A stretch of 30,571 nt of DNA from Candidatus Dormiibacterota bacterium (lineage in GTDB: Bacteria > Chloroflexota > Dormibacteria > Aeolococcales > Aeolococcaceae). A program made the position numbers and the translations under genes. The stretch's first letter is position 1. Each line of letters starts with the position of its first letter. Of this stretch, positions 23,221 through 28,904 are shown one piece after another. The notes beneath the pieces are model-generated. The model did no database searches. It had not been told where the DNA came from and saw nothing but the letters and a program-made list of their open reading frames with translations. The DNA lies in contig PMYJ01000152.1 in NCBI GenBank assembly GCA_003170875.1, positions 6,237 to 36,807 on the forward strand, in the 5' to 3' direction.

Positions 23221-24216
23221 TCATCCCACCTCCTCCCAGACGGGGTCGAGGACGTGCCACTGCTCCGGGTACTCCCGGATCCACTCCTCGAAAACCTTGA
23301 GGATCTCCATGACCACCCGGCGCAGCTCCTCGTGGCGCGGCGCGCGGGGGTCGTACGGGATCTCCGGATGGACGAAGACGCCCACGCCGCCGCTGATCCG
23401 GGGGAGGACCACGGGGAGGATCACCGACCCGGCTCGCATGGCGGCGTCGACAACACCCACCGGGATGGGCGCGTCGGCCCCGAAGAAGGGGAAGAGCTCG
23501 CCGTTGCCGATCAGGTCGCGGTCCATGGCCAGGGCGATGGCGCCGCCGCTCTTCAGGATGCGCAGCACGTCGCGCATCGCCGCCGCGCCGAGCCGACGCG
23601 CGGTGACCTCGTCGGCGCCCTTGATGGCCGCGATATCGATGGGGACGATCCGCACCCCCTGGGCCCGCCGGGATCCCACCACCCGCTCAAAGAGCTGGGG
23701 CGGCCGGAGGTACTCGGCGAGCAGGGCCATGGGGTAACCGAGGCTGTTCCCGGCGGCGAGCCCCTTTTCCCAGGAGCCGAGGTGGAGGGACATGACGGCG
23801 ACACCCCGTCCGCCGGCGGCCGCCTCCGTGTAGCGCTCAAAGTGGTCGACGATCAGGCCGTTGCTGATGTCGTCGCCCTCGAAGCGCATCGCCATCACGT
23901 CCACCCAGGCGCGGCCCAGGTCGCGCAGGTTGCGGCGGACCACCCGGTCGAGGGCCCGCGGCTCGAGGTCCGGGAGGACGTGAGCGAGGTTGGCCCGGAG
24001 ACCGCGGACGGTCCCAGGCCGCACGGTCCGGAGGACCTCCGCGCAGCCGACGGCCAGGCCGTAGGCGGCTCGGCGCGGCAGGATGCGGACCAGCGTCTCG
24101 CCGACCCGATAGGCGTAGTACGGCACCATCGAGCCGTCACCGGGAACGCCGGCGGCAGCCCCGGCGGGGACCTCTCCGCCAGGGCCGCGCTCGATCTGAC
24201 TGCCGACGTTGGTCAT
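23221..24216 (-). CDS. LPLAT (HtrB/PatA-like) acyltransferase, probable PIM acyltransferase
   Basis: A 331-residue lysophospholipid acyltransferase of the LpxL/HtrB superfamily. The catalytic HX4E motif is SLHLGSWEKG, with His and Glu at 145 and 150 counted from ATG 24216. Further family blocks are NLAHVLPDLEPRALDRVVRRNLRDLGRAWVD and GGAIALAMDRDL, followed by FFGADAPIPVG and the C-terminal HPEIPYD and YPEQWHVLDPVW. An N-terminal hydrophobic segment (about 45-60) fits peripheral membrane association. In this operon the likely role is acylation of phosphatidylinositol mannosides, as for mycobacterial PatA, not lipid A. GTG 24222 is an alternative start two codons upstream. Confidence 0.87.
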   Translation of the reverse strand: MTNVGSQIERGPGGEVPAGAAAGVPGDGSMVPYYAYRVGETLVRILPRRAAYGLAVGCAEVLRTVRPGTVRGLRANLAHVLPDLEPRALDRVVRRNLRDLGRAWVDVMAMRFEGDDISNGLIVDHFERYTEAAAGGRGVAVMSLHLGSWEKGLAAGNSLGYPMALLAEYLRPPQLFERVVGSRRAQGVRIVPIDIAAIKGADEVTARRLGAAAMRDVLRILKSGGAIALAMDRDLIGNGELFPFFGADAPIPVGVVDAAMRAGSVILPVVLPRISGGVGVFVHPEIPYDPRAPRHEELRRVVMEILKVFEEWIREYPEQWHVLDPVWEEVG

Positions 24217-24255
24217 CGCCACCCCGTGAGGGTTCCTGCTGCGGTGAGCAGGCTA

Positions 24256-25413
24256 TCAGGAGTGAGGAGGCTCGACTGCCTGCTGGGTGACCAGGACCGC
24301 GGGGGCGGCGGGCTTGGCGTGCCCGTTGCCGGCAGCGGGGATGGTGCCGGCGATGAAGGCCTCGGTCAGCTCCCGGGCGCGGTTGTCCGAGTATTGCTTG
24401 GGCGGCGACTTCATGAAGTAGGAGGACGGACCCTCCAGGGTGCCGGAGAGGCCACGGTCGAGGCCCAGCTTGCAGCAGCGGACGGCGTCGATCACGATGC
24501 CCGCGCTGTTCGGCGAGTCGACCACCTCGAGCTTCAGCTCCACATTGATCGGGATGTCGCCGAAGGAGCGTCCCTCCATCCGGATGTAGCACCACTTGCG
24601 GTCGTCCAGCCAGCGCACGTAGTCGGAGGGCCCGATGTGGATGTTGCGGTCGTCCAGCTTCTGGTCGAGCTGAGAGCGGACGCTGTTGGTCTTGCTGATC
24701 TTCTTGCTGACCAGGCGCTCGCGCTCCAGCATGTTGAGGAAGTCGGTGTTGCCGCCGAAGTTGAGCTGGTAGGTGTTCTCAATCCTGACCCCGCGGTCCT
24801 GGAAGAGACGGGTGAGCACCCGGTGGATGATGGTGGCGCCGAGCTGGGACTTGATGTCGTCGCCGATGACGGGCACCCCGGCCTTGCGGAAGCGGTCCTG
24901 CCAGTAGTCCTCACGGGCGATGAACACCGGCATGCAGTTGACCATGGCGCAGCCCGCGGCCAGGATCTGCTCGGTGTACCACTTGGTGGCCTCCTCGCTG
25001 CCCACCGGGAGGTAGTTGACCACCACGTCGGTGCCGCTCTCCTTGAGGACGCTCACGATGTCGGCGGTGGAGCCGGGCGCCTTGGTGATCACCTCTTTCA
25101 GGTACTTGCCGAGGCCGTCGTGGGTCATGCCCCGGACCACCTTGACGCCCTTGTTGGGGACGTCGGAGAACTTCACGGTGTTGTTCTGGCCGCTGAAGAC
25201 GGCCTCGGAGAGGTCCTTGCCCACCTTCTCGACGTCGATGTCGATGGCCGCGGAGAACTCGATGTCGGAGATGTGGTAGCCGCCGAGGTCCACGTGCATC
25301 AGGCCGGGGACCTGGTCTCCGGGCTCCGCGTGCTGGTAGTACTCGACACCCTGGACCAGGGACGACGCGCAGTTGCCGACGCCGATGATGGCGACGCGGA
25401 CCTTGTTGCTCAT
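24256..25413 (-). CDS. ino1: Inositol-3-phosphate synthase
   Basis: A 385-residue NAD-dependent synthase that converts glucose-6-phosphate to inositol phosphate, close in length to mycobacterial Ino1. The Rossmann start VRVAIIGVGNCASSLVQGVEYY is at 5-26. Other blocks are AAIDIDVEKVGKDL, DVVVNYLPVGSEEATKWY, INCMPVFIA-like VNCMPVFIA, GDDIKSQLGATIIHRVL (NAD/metal region) and GGNTDFLNM with KKISKTNSV and lysines of the active site. SPNSAGIVIDAVRCCKL is the tetramerisation/C-terminal region. The ATG overlaps the arsR stop as ATGA and has GGGAG 5 bases upstream, so it is coupled to the regulator. The last 30 residues are an unconserved Ala/Pro tail. Confidence 0.96.
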   Translation of the reverse strand: MSNKVRVAIIGVGNCASSLVQGVEYYQHAEPGDQVPGLMHVDLGGYHISDIEFSAAIDIDVEKVGKDLSEAVFSGQNNTVKFSDVPNKGVKVVRGMTHDGLGKYLKEVITKAPGSTADIVSVLKESGTDVVVNYLPVGSEEATKWYTEQILAAGCAMVNCMPVFIAREDYWQDRFRKAGVPVIGDDIKSQLGATIIHRVLTRLFQDRGVRIENTYQLNFGGNTDFLNMLERERLVSKKISKTNSVRSQLDQKLDDRNIHIGPSDYVRWLDDRKWCYIRMEGRSFGDIPINVELKLEVVDSPNSAGIVIDAVRCCKLGLDRGLSGTLEGPSSYFMKSPPKQYSDNRARELTEAFIAGTIPAAGNGHAKPAAPAVLVTQQAVEPPHS

Positions 25414-25823
25414 GAGACTCCCTCACTGACAGGCGCGGGCAGCGCCTCGGTGGCACGACTTGGCTCGGCGGCGCCCTTCGGATCAGCGCCCGCTCCGAGA
25501 ATCTGGACAAAACTCCGCAGGTTGCGATCGATGGCCTCGCGATCGAGGCGGCAGAAGACCTCGCGCCCGTCGCGCCGGGTGGAGACCACCTGGGCGTGGC
25601 GGAGGGTCCGCAGGTGCCAGCTCATCCTCGGCTGGCTCACCAAGCACAGCTCGGCCAGCTCGGAGACCCGCACCTCGCCCCGCCGGGCCAGGATCTCGAC
25701 GATCGCAAGCCGGGTCGGGTTGGCCAGCCCCTCGAAGTGGACCGAGAGGTCGAATACCCCGGCGGCGATGGCCCCGGGGACGGCCCGCCGCGGGGGCCGC
25801 GAACGTATAACCGAATCTTTCAT
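25410..25823 (-). CDS. ArsR-family transcriptional regulator
   Basis: A 137-residue winged-helix regulator. FEGLANPTRLAIVEILARRGEVRVSELAELCLVSQPRMSWHLRTLRHAQVVSTRRDGREVFCRL (30-93, in adjoining blocks) is the ArsR/SmtB core with the recognition helix at about 62-78. No metal-binding Cys pair of ArsR type is present. C60 and C91 are isolated, so it probably senses something else. The N-terminal 25 residues are basic. The start codon is the centre of a perfect ATCTTT-ATG-AAAGAT palindrome, with AAGG 7 bases upstream. The stop overlaps the ino1 ATG, so it very likely controls inositol lipid synthesis and its own expression. Confidence 0.9.
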   Translation of the reverse strand: MKDSVIRSRPPRRAVPGAIAAGVFDLSVHFEGLANPTRLAIVEILARRGEVRVSELAELCLVSQPRMSWHLRTLRHAQVVSTRRDGREVFCRLDREAIDRNLRSFVQILGAGADPKGAAEPSRATEALPAPVSEGVS

Positions 25824-25850
25824 AAAGATACCTTGAATAAAGGATACGTT
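25802..25850. promoter_or_regulatory. AT-rich palindromic operator/promoter of arsR-ino1
   Basis: This 49-bp AT-rich island in very GC-rich DNA has nested dyads: AACGTAT (25802-25808) with ATACGTT (25844-25850); ATCTTT-CAT-AAAGAT (25815-25829), which contains the arsR start codon; and CCTT-GAATA-AAGG (25831-25843) within an imperfect 21-bp repeat (25827-25847). ArsR-family proteins bind such AT-rich inverted repeats near their own promoters. The exact -35/-10 elements could not be fixed. Confidence 0.65.
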
Positions 25851-25970
25851 ATGAATGGCCGTCGCGCAAGGGGGCCCGGTCGCTCCCGGCCGCCGTGGGA
25901 GGTCCACCTCGTCGGTTTGACCCGCTTCCCGGCTTCGGGCGCCTCGCCTTGAGTATCCTTGCCGATCGAT

Positions 25971-26047
25971 CCCAGGGTAGCCAAGTTGGTCAAGGCAACG
26001 GTCTGTAAAACCGTGTATCGCTGGTTCGAGTCCAGCCCCTGGGACCA
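25971..26047 (+). tRNA. tRNA-Tyr(GUA), archaeal/eukaryal-like, with encoded CCA
   Basis: The cloverleaf folds cleanly. The acceptor stem CCCAGGG pairs with CCCTGGG (7 bp), the D-stem is GCC/GGC, and the anticodon stem ACGGT/ACCGT carries loop CTGTAAA with anticodon GTA at 26005-26007. The variable loop is only 5 bases (GTATC), the T-stem is GCTGG/CCAGC with loop TTCGAGT, then discriminator A73 and an encoded CCA. Bacterial tRNA-Tyr normally has a long variable arm and G1-C72. This one has a short variable loop and C1-G72, the identity set used by archaeal and eukaryal TyrRS. An archaeal-type TyrRS gene follows 67 bases downstream on the same strand. A weak -10-like TATCCT (25954-25959) lies upstream; a TTGACC (25917-25922) is too far from it to pair. 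Confidence 0.93.
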
Positions 26048-26053
26048 CCCCCC

Positions 26054-26095
26054 CGGGTGCTACGGTCTCCCTCCCGGGGCCGCCCGAGGCACCCG
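26054..26095 (+). other. Inverted repeat in the tRNA-Tyr / tyrS spacer
   Basis: CGGGTGC (26054-26060) pairs perfectly with GCACCCG (26089-26095) across a GC-rich 28-base loop, 6 bases after the tRNA CCA end and 19 bases before the tyrS start codon. It could be a processing signal for releasing the tRNA from a joint transcript or a translational control element for tyrS. Confidence 0.4.
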
Positions 26096-26114
26096 CCCGT
26101 CCCCGAGGCTCCAG

Positions 26115-27272
26115 ATGACCAGCCCCCCCCCCCACACTCCTGACATCACCCGCCGGGCGGCGCTGATCCAGCGCAACCTCGCCGAGCTGCTGACCCCGGA
26201 GGAGCTGCACGCACTGCTGGTCACCGGTCAGCGGCTCAACCACTACATCGGCTACGAGATCTCCGGCCGCGTCCACCTGGGCGGCGGACTGGTGTTGATG
26301 GCCAAGGTCCGCGACTTCCAGGAGGCGGGCGTCGACTGCAGCGTCCTGCTCGCCGACTGGCACACCTGGATCAACGACAAGCTGGGCGGTGATCGCGATC
26401 GCATCCGGCGGCTCGCCGTCTCCTACTACGGCGAGGCGATGAAGGCGTCGCTGCTCTGCGTCGGCGGCGATCCGGGGGCGCTTCGCCTCATCCTCGCCTC
26501 GGATGTGTATGCCGACCCCGCGCGCGACTACTGGGCCACGGTCATCGAAGTCGCCAAGCACACCTCGGTGGCCCGGATGCAGCGGAGCATCACCATCCTC
26601 GGCCGCAAGGAGGGGGAGCAGCACGACTTCGCCAAGCTCATCTACCCGGCGATGCAGGCGGCCGACATCTTCGCCCTCGGGGTCCACATCGCCCACGCCG
26701 GGATGGACCAGCGCAAGGCCCACGTGGTCGCGCGCGACGTGGCCACCAAGATCAGGGTCAATACGCTCCGCGACGCCGCCGGCACCGCCATCAAGCCGCT
26801 GGCGGCGCACAGCCCGCTGCTCACCGGGCTGCTCAAGCCGGACCGCTGGCCGGTGCCTCCGGAGGAGCGCGCCGACGCGCTCGCGGCCATGAAGATGAGC
26901 AAATCCAAGCCGCGCTCCGCGGTGTTCGTACACGACTCCCCCGACGAGATCCGGGCCAAGCTGCGCGGCGCCTTCTGCCCTCCGGGAGAGGTGGAGCTCA
27001 ACCCGGTGATGGACTGGATCGAGCGGCTCTGCTTCGGTCTGGGGGACCCGGAGCTGCGCGTCGAGCGGAGGCCGGAGAACGGCGGGCCGGTGACCTTCGC
27101 GTCGATTCAGGAGGTGCGCGAGGCCTACGCCTCCGGCGCGCTCCATCCCATGGACGCCAAGGCCGCCCTGGCCGACCGGCTGATCGACCGCCTCGAGCCT
27201 GCCCGCAAGCACTTCGCCGACCCCGAGCGGGCCGCGGCGCTCTCCGAGATGGAGGCGCTGATCACGAACTGA
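26115..27272 (+). CDS. tyrS: Archaeal/eukaryal-type tyrosyl-tRNA synthetase
   Basis: A 385-residue class I synthetase. Its motifs align with archaeal TyrRS rather than bacterial TyrS/TyrZ. YIGYEISGRVHLGGGL (44-59) has the tyrosine-binding Y44 and the HIGH-equivalent HLGG. VLLADWHTWINDKLG follows at about 78-91. YPAMQAADIFALGV (177-190) has Q181 and D184, corresponding to tyrosine-hydroxyl ligands. AGMDQRKAH (195-203) is the GGxxQRK hallmark of archaeal/eukaryal TyrRS. KMSKS (260-264) binds ATP. DSPDEIRAKLRGAFCPPGEVELNPVMDW and LHPMDAKAALADRLIDRL complete the short C-terminal domain; no bacterial S4 domain is present. It is longer than the roughly 306 residues of the Methanocaldococcus enzyme through small insertions. 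ATG 26115 has GAGG 7 bases upstream; the in-frame extension would translate the tRNA. It probably charges the adjacent tRNA-Tyr. Confidence 0.93.
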   Translation: MTSPPPHTPDITRRAALIQRNLAELLTPEELHALLVTGQRLNHYIGYEISGRVHLGGGLVLMAKVRDFQEAGVDCSVLLADWHTWINDKLGGDRDRIRRLAVSYYGEAMKASLLCVGGDPGALRLILASDVYADPARDYWATVIEVAKHTSVARMQRSITILGRKEGEQHDFAKLIYPAMQAADIFALGVHIAHAGMDQRKAHVVARDVATKIRVNTLRDAAGTAIKPLAAHSPLLTGLLKPDRWPVPPEERADALAAMKMSKSKPRSAVFVHDSPDEIRAKLRGAFCPPGEVELNPVMDWIERLCFGLGDPELRVERRPENGGPVTFASIQEVREAYASGALHPMDAKAALADRLIDRLEPARKHFADPERAAALSEMEALITN

Positions 27273-28301
27273 TCAGCGGCGCGCCGGCCCCGGGCCCAGG
27301 GCGGCGGCCAGCGCGGTGAGCTGGTCGCGGGTGCCCATCGCCACCACGATGTCGTCGGGATGGAGCGCCTCGTCGTCGCCCGGTCCCACCCGCAGCGCGC
27401 CGTCGCCGGAGCGCAGCGCCAGGAGCACCGCCCCGGAGCGGCGTAGATCGGCCGCGGTGCGTCCCTTCCCCGCATCGGCGCCGACCACCAGCTCCTCGAC
27501 CCGCATCGAGGTGTCCGCGCCCCCCACCAGCAGGTCGAAGGTGTCGACCACCGCCGGCTGCATGGCCAGGGCCGCCATCCGCCGGCCGCTCAGCGTGTAC
27601 GGGCTCACCACCCGGTCGGCGCCGGCGCGGCGCAGCTTCTCCGCGGAGTCGGGGTGGGATGACCGGGCCACGATGTAGAGGTCGGGGCGGAGGGTGCGCG
27701 CGGTGAGGACGATGTAGACGTTGCGCTCGTCCGAGTCCACCGCGCTGATGAGGGCGCGGGCGCGGCGGATGCCCGCCCGCTCCAGCACCTCGTCATTGGA
27801 GGCGTCGCCGAGCACGTGGAGCACGCGGTCCTGCTCGACGCTCGCGAGCCCGTCGGGGTTCCACTCGATGACCACGAAGGTCTGCTGGGACTGGGTCAGC
27901 TCGAGCACGGCCTGGCGCCCGGTGCGCCCGTAACCGCAGACGATGACGTGGTCCCGCAGATCATCCAGCTGGCGCTGCACCCGACGGGCCCTCCGGTAAC
28001 GCTGCCACTCTCCGCCCGACAATAGCTCGACGACCAGACCGAAGGTGTAGAGGAAACCGATCACCCCGAAGACGATCACCGAGATGGTGAAGCCCTCTCC
28101 GGCGGCGTTCAGCCGGTGAACCTCCTCGAACCCCACGGTGCTCACGGTGATGACGGTCATGAAGAGGGCGTCGAGGAAGGGGTAGCGCTCGAGCAGCATG
28201 TAGCCGGCGGTGCCGTAGATGAGCAGCGCGAGCAGCCCGGCCATGGCCACTACGAGGCGGCGGAGCGGTCCTCGCGGCTCGGAAAGGGCGGCGGGGATCA
28301 C
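27273..28301 (-). CDS. Two-helix potassium channel with RCK (TrkA-N/TrkA-C) domains
   Basis: A 342-residue membrane protein. TM1 is at about 16-37. The pore loop has the selectivity filter TVSTVGFEEV (52-61; TVGFE in place of TVGYG). TM2 is at about 71-93. A cytoplasmic RCK domain begins at HVIVCGYGRTGRQ (118-130), a Rossmann nucleotide motif, followed by VIEWNPDGLASVEQDRVLHVLGDASNDEVLERAGI and a TrkA-C lobe from about 255. This is the layout of MthK-like ligand-gated K+ channels. The GTG start has no clear Shine-Dalgarno site. It ends exactly against tyrS: TGATCA (27270-27275) contains both stop codons. Confidence 0.92.
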   Translation of the reverse strand: MIPAALSEPRGPLRRLVVAMAGLLALLIYGTAGYMLLERYPFLDALFMTVITVSTVGFEEVHRLNAAGEGFTISVIVFGVIGFLYTFGLVVELLSGGEWQRYRRARRVQRQLDDLRDHVIVCGYGRTGRQAVLELTQSQQTFVVIEWNPDGLASVEQDRVLHVLGDASNDEVLERAGIRRARALISAVDSDERNVYIVLTARTLRPDLYIVARSSHPDSAEKLRRAGADRVVSPYTLSGRRMAALAMQPAVVDTFDLLVGGADTSMRVEELVVGADAGKGRTAADLRRSGAVLLALRSGDGALRVGPGDDEALHPDDIVVAMGTRDQLTALAAALGPGPARR

Positions 28302-28345
28302 GGGGTCAGGCGAGGGTCGTGTCCGGCGGGGGCGGCCCTCACCGG

Positions 28346-28642
28346 TCAGCGATCATCCTCGCCGGAACGGCGCTGGGCGATGCGGTCCCGGAGGGCGTCC
28401 TCCATCTCGCCCGAGCCGCCCCCCTCCCTCCGGAGCCAGAAGGGGATCTTCTCGCCGCGCTTCTCCGCCTCGGCAGCGCGCCTCTCCGCCTCGAGATGGC
28501 GGCGGAGAGCGGCGTCGACGGCCGCGTCGAGGGGCGCTCCTCCGGCGGTGAGGCCGGCGACGAGGTCGTCCGCGATCACGGCCGTATTCGGCGGCGGGGA
28601 GGACGGCGGCTTGGATCCGAAGAGGCGTCCAAAGAACGACAC
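28346..28642 (-). CDS. Small hypothetical protein
   Basis: A 98-residue protein, not recognised. It begins MSFFGRLFGSKPP, which resembles an amphipathic N-terminal helix that could touch a membrane. A Pro/Ser linker follows, then a charged helix (about 40-70, AALRRHLEAERRAAEAEKRGEKIPFWLRR) with coiled-coil potential, and an acidic-basic tail. The GTG start has GAGGGG 5 bases upstream. It is 44 bases before the K+ channel gene on the same strand and may be its partner. No enzymatic motif is visible. Confidence 0.6.
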   Translation of the reverse strand: MSFFGRLFGSKPPSSPPPNTAVIADDLVAGLTAGGAPLDAAVDAALRRHLEAERRAAEAEKRGEKIPFWLRREGGGSGEMEDALRDRIAQRRSGEDDR

Positions 28643-28651
28643 GCCGGCCCC

Positions 28652-28726
28652 TCAGAGGTCCACGAGCGACGCTGCCAGCCGGCGTCCGCTGCCGGAAGGC
28701 CACCACCGACTTGCAGGACGCATCAT
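28652..28726 (-). CDS. Possible leaderless small ORF (24 residues) upstream of the hypothetical gene
   Basis: Tandem in-frame ATG codons begin a 24-codon frame (MMRPASRWWPSGSGRR then LAASLVDL) ending 9 bases before the next gene's start. A TAGACT -10-like hexamer (28739-28734) lies exactly 7 bases before the first ATG, the spacing expected when transcription starts on the A of ATG. The composition is Arg/Trp-rich. No -35 is visible; it could be chance. Confidence 0.25.
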   Translation of the reverse strand: MMRPASRWWPSGSGRRLAASLVDL

Positions 28727-28904
28727 CTGTCCGAGTCTACCCGGCCGGCGGAGGGAGAGGGGGCAGCGAGGCGCGCGGCGCCCCGGACCGGTATCCCACA
28801 CTGGTAGCGTCATGTCGGCGTCGGCCGGCGGCGGCTCCTCTGCGCACCCGCGGCGACTGGAGCGCTCGTCCTCCGATCGCCCGCCGCCATAGAGGAGGCC
28901 GACC

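Noticed and set aside
23173..25836. 887-codon plus-strand open frame
   Set aside because: It is antisense to the acyltransferase, ino1 and arsR genes, with repetitive His/Asp/Val/Ala composition and no recognisable domain.
25917..25959. TTGACC and TATCCT as a paired promoter for tRNA-Tyr
   Set aside because: The spacer is 31 bases, far too long for a sigma-70-type promoter. Only the TATCCT is suitably placed.
25959..26114. In-frame N-terminal extension of TyrRS beginning at 25959
   Set aside because: The extension translates the whole tRNA-Tyr gene. The ATG at 26115 has its own GAGG ribosome site and fits the family.
25824..27212. Large upstream extension of the arsR frame on the minus strand
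   Set aside because: It runs antisense through the tRNA and tyrS. The residues show no conserved pattern, and the ATG at 25823 gives a normal-length ArsR protein.
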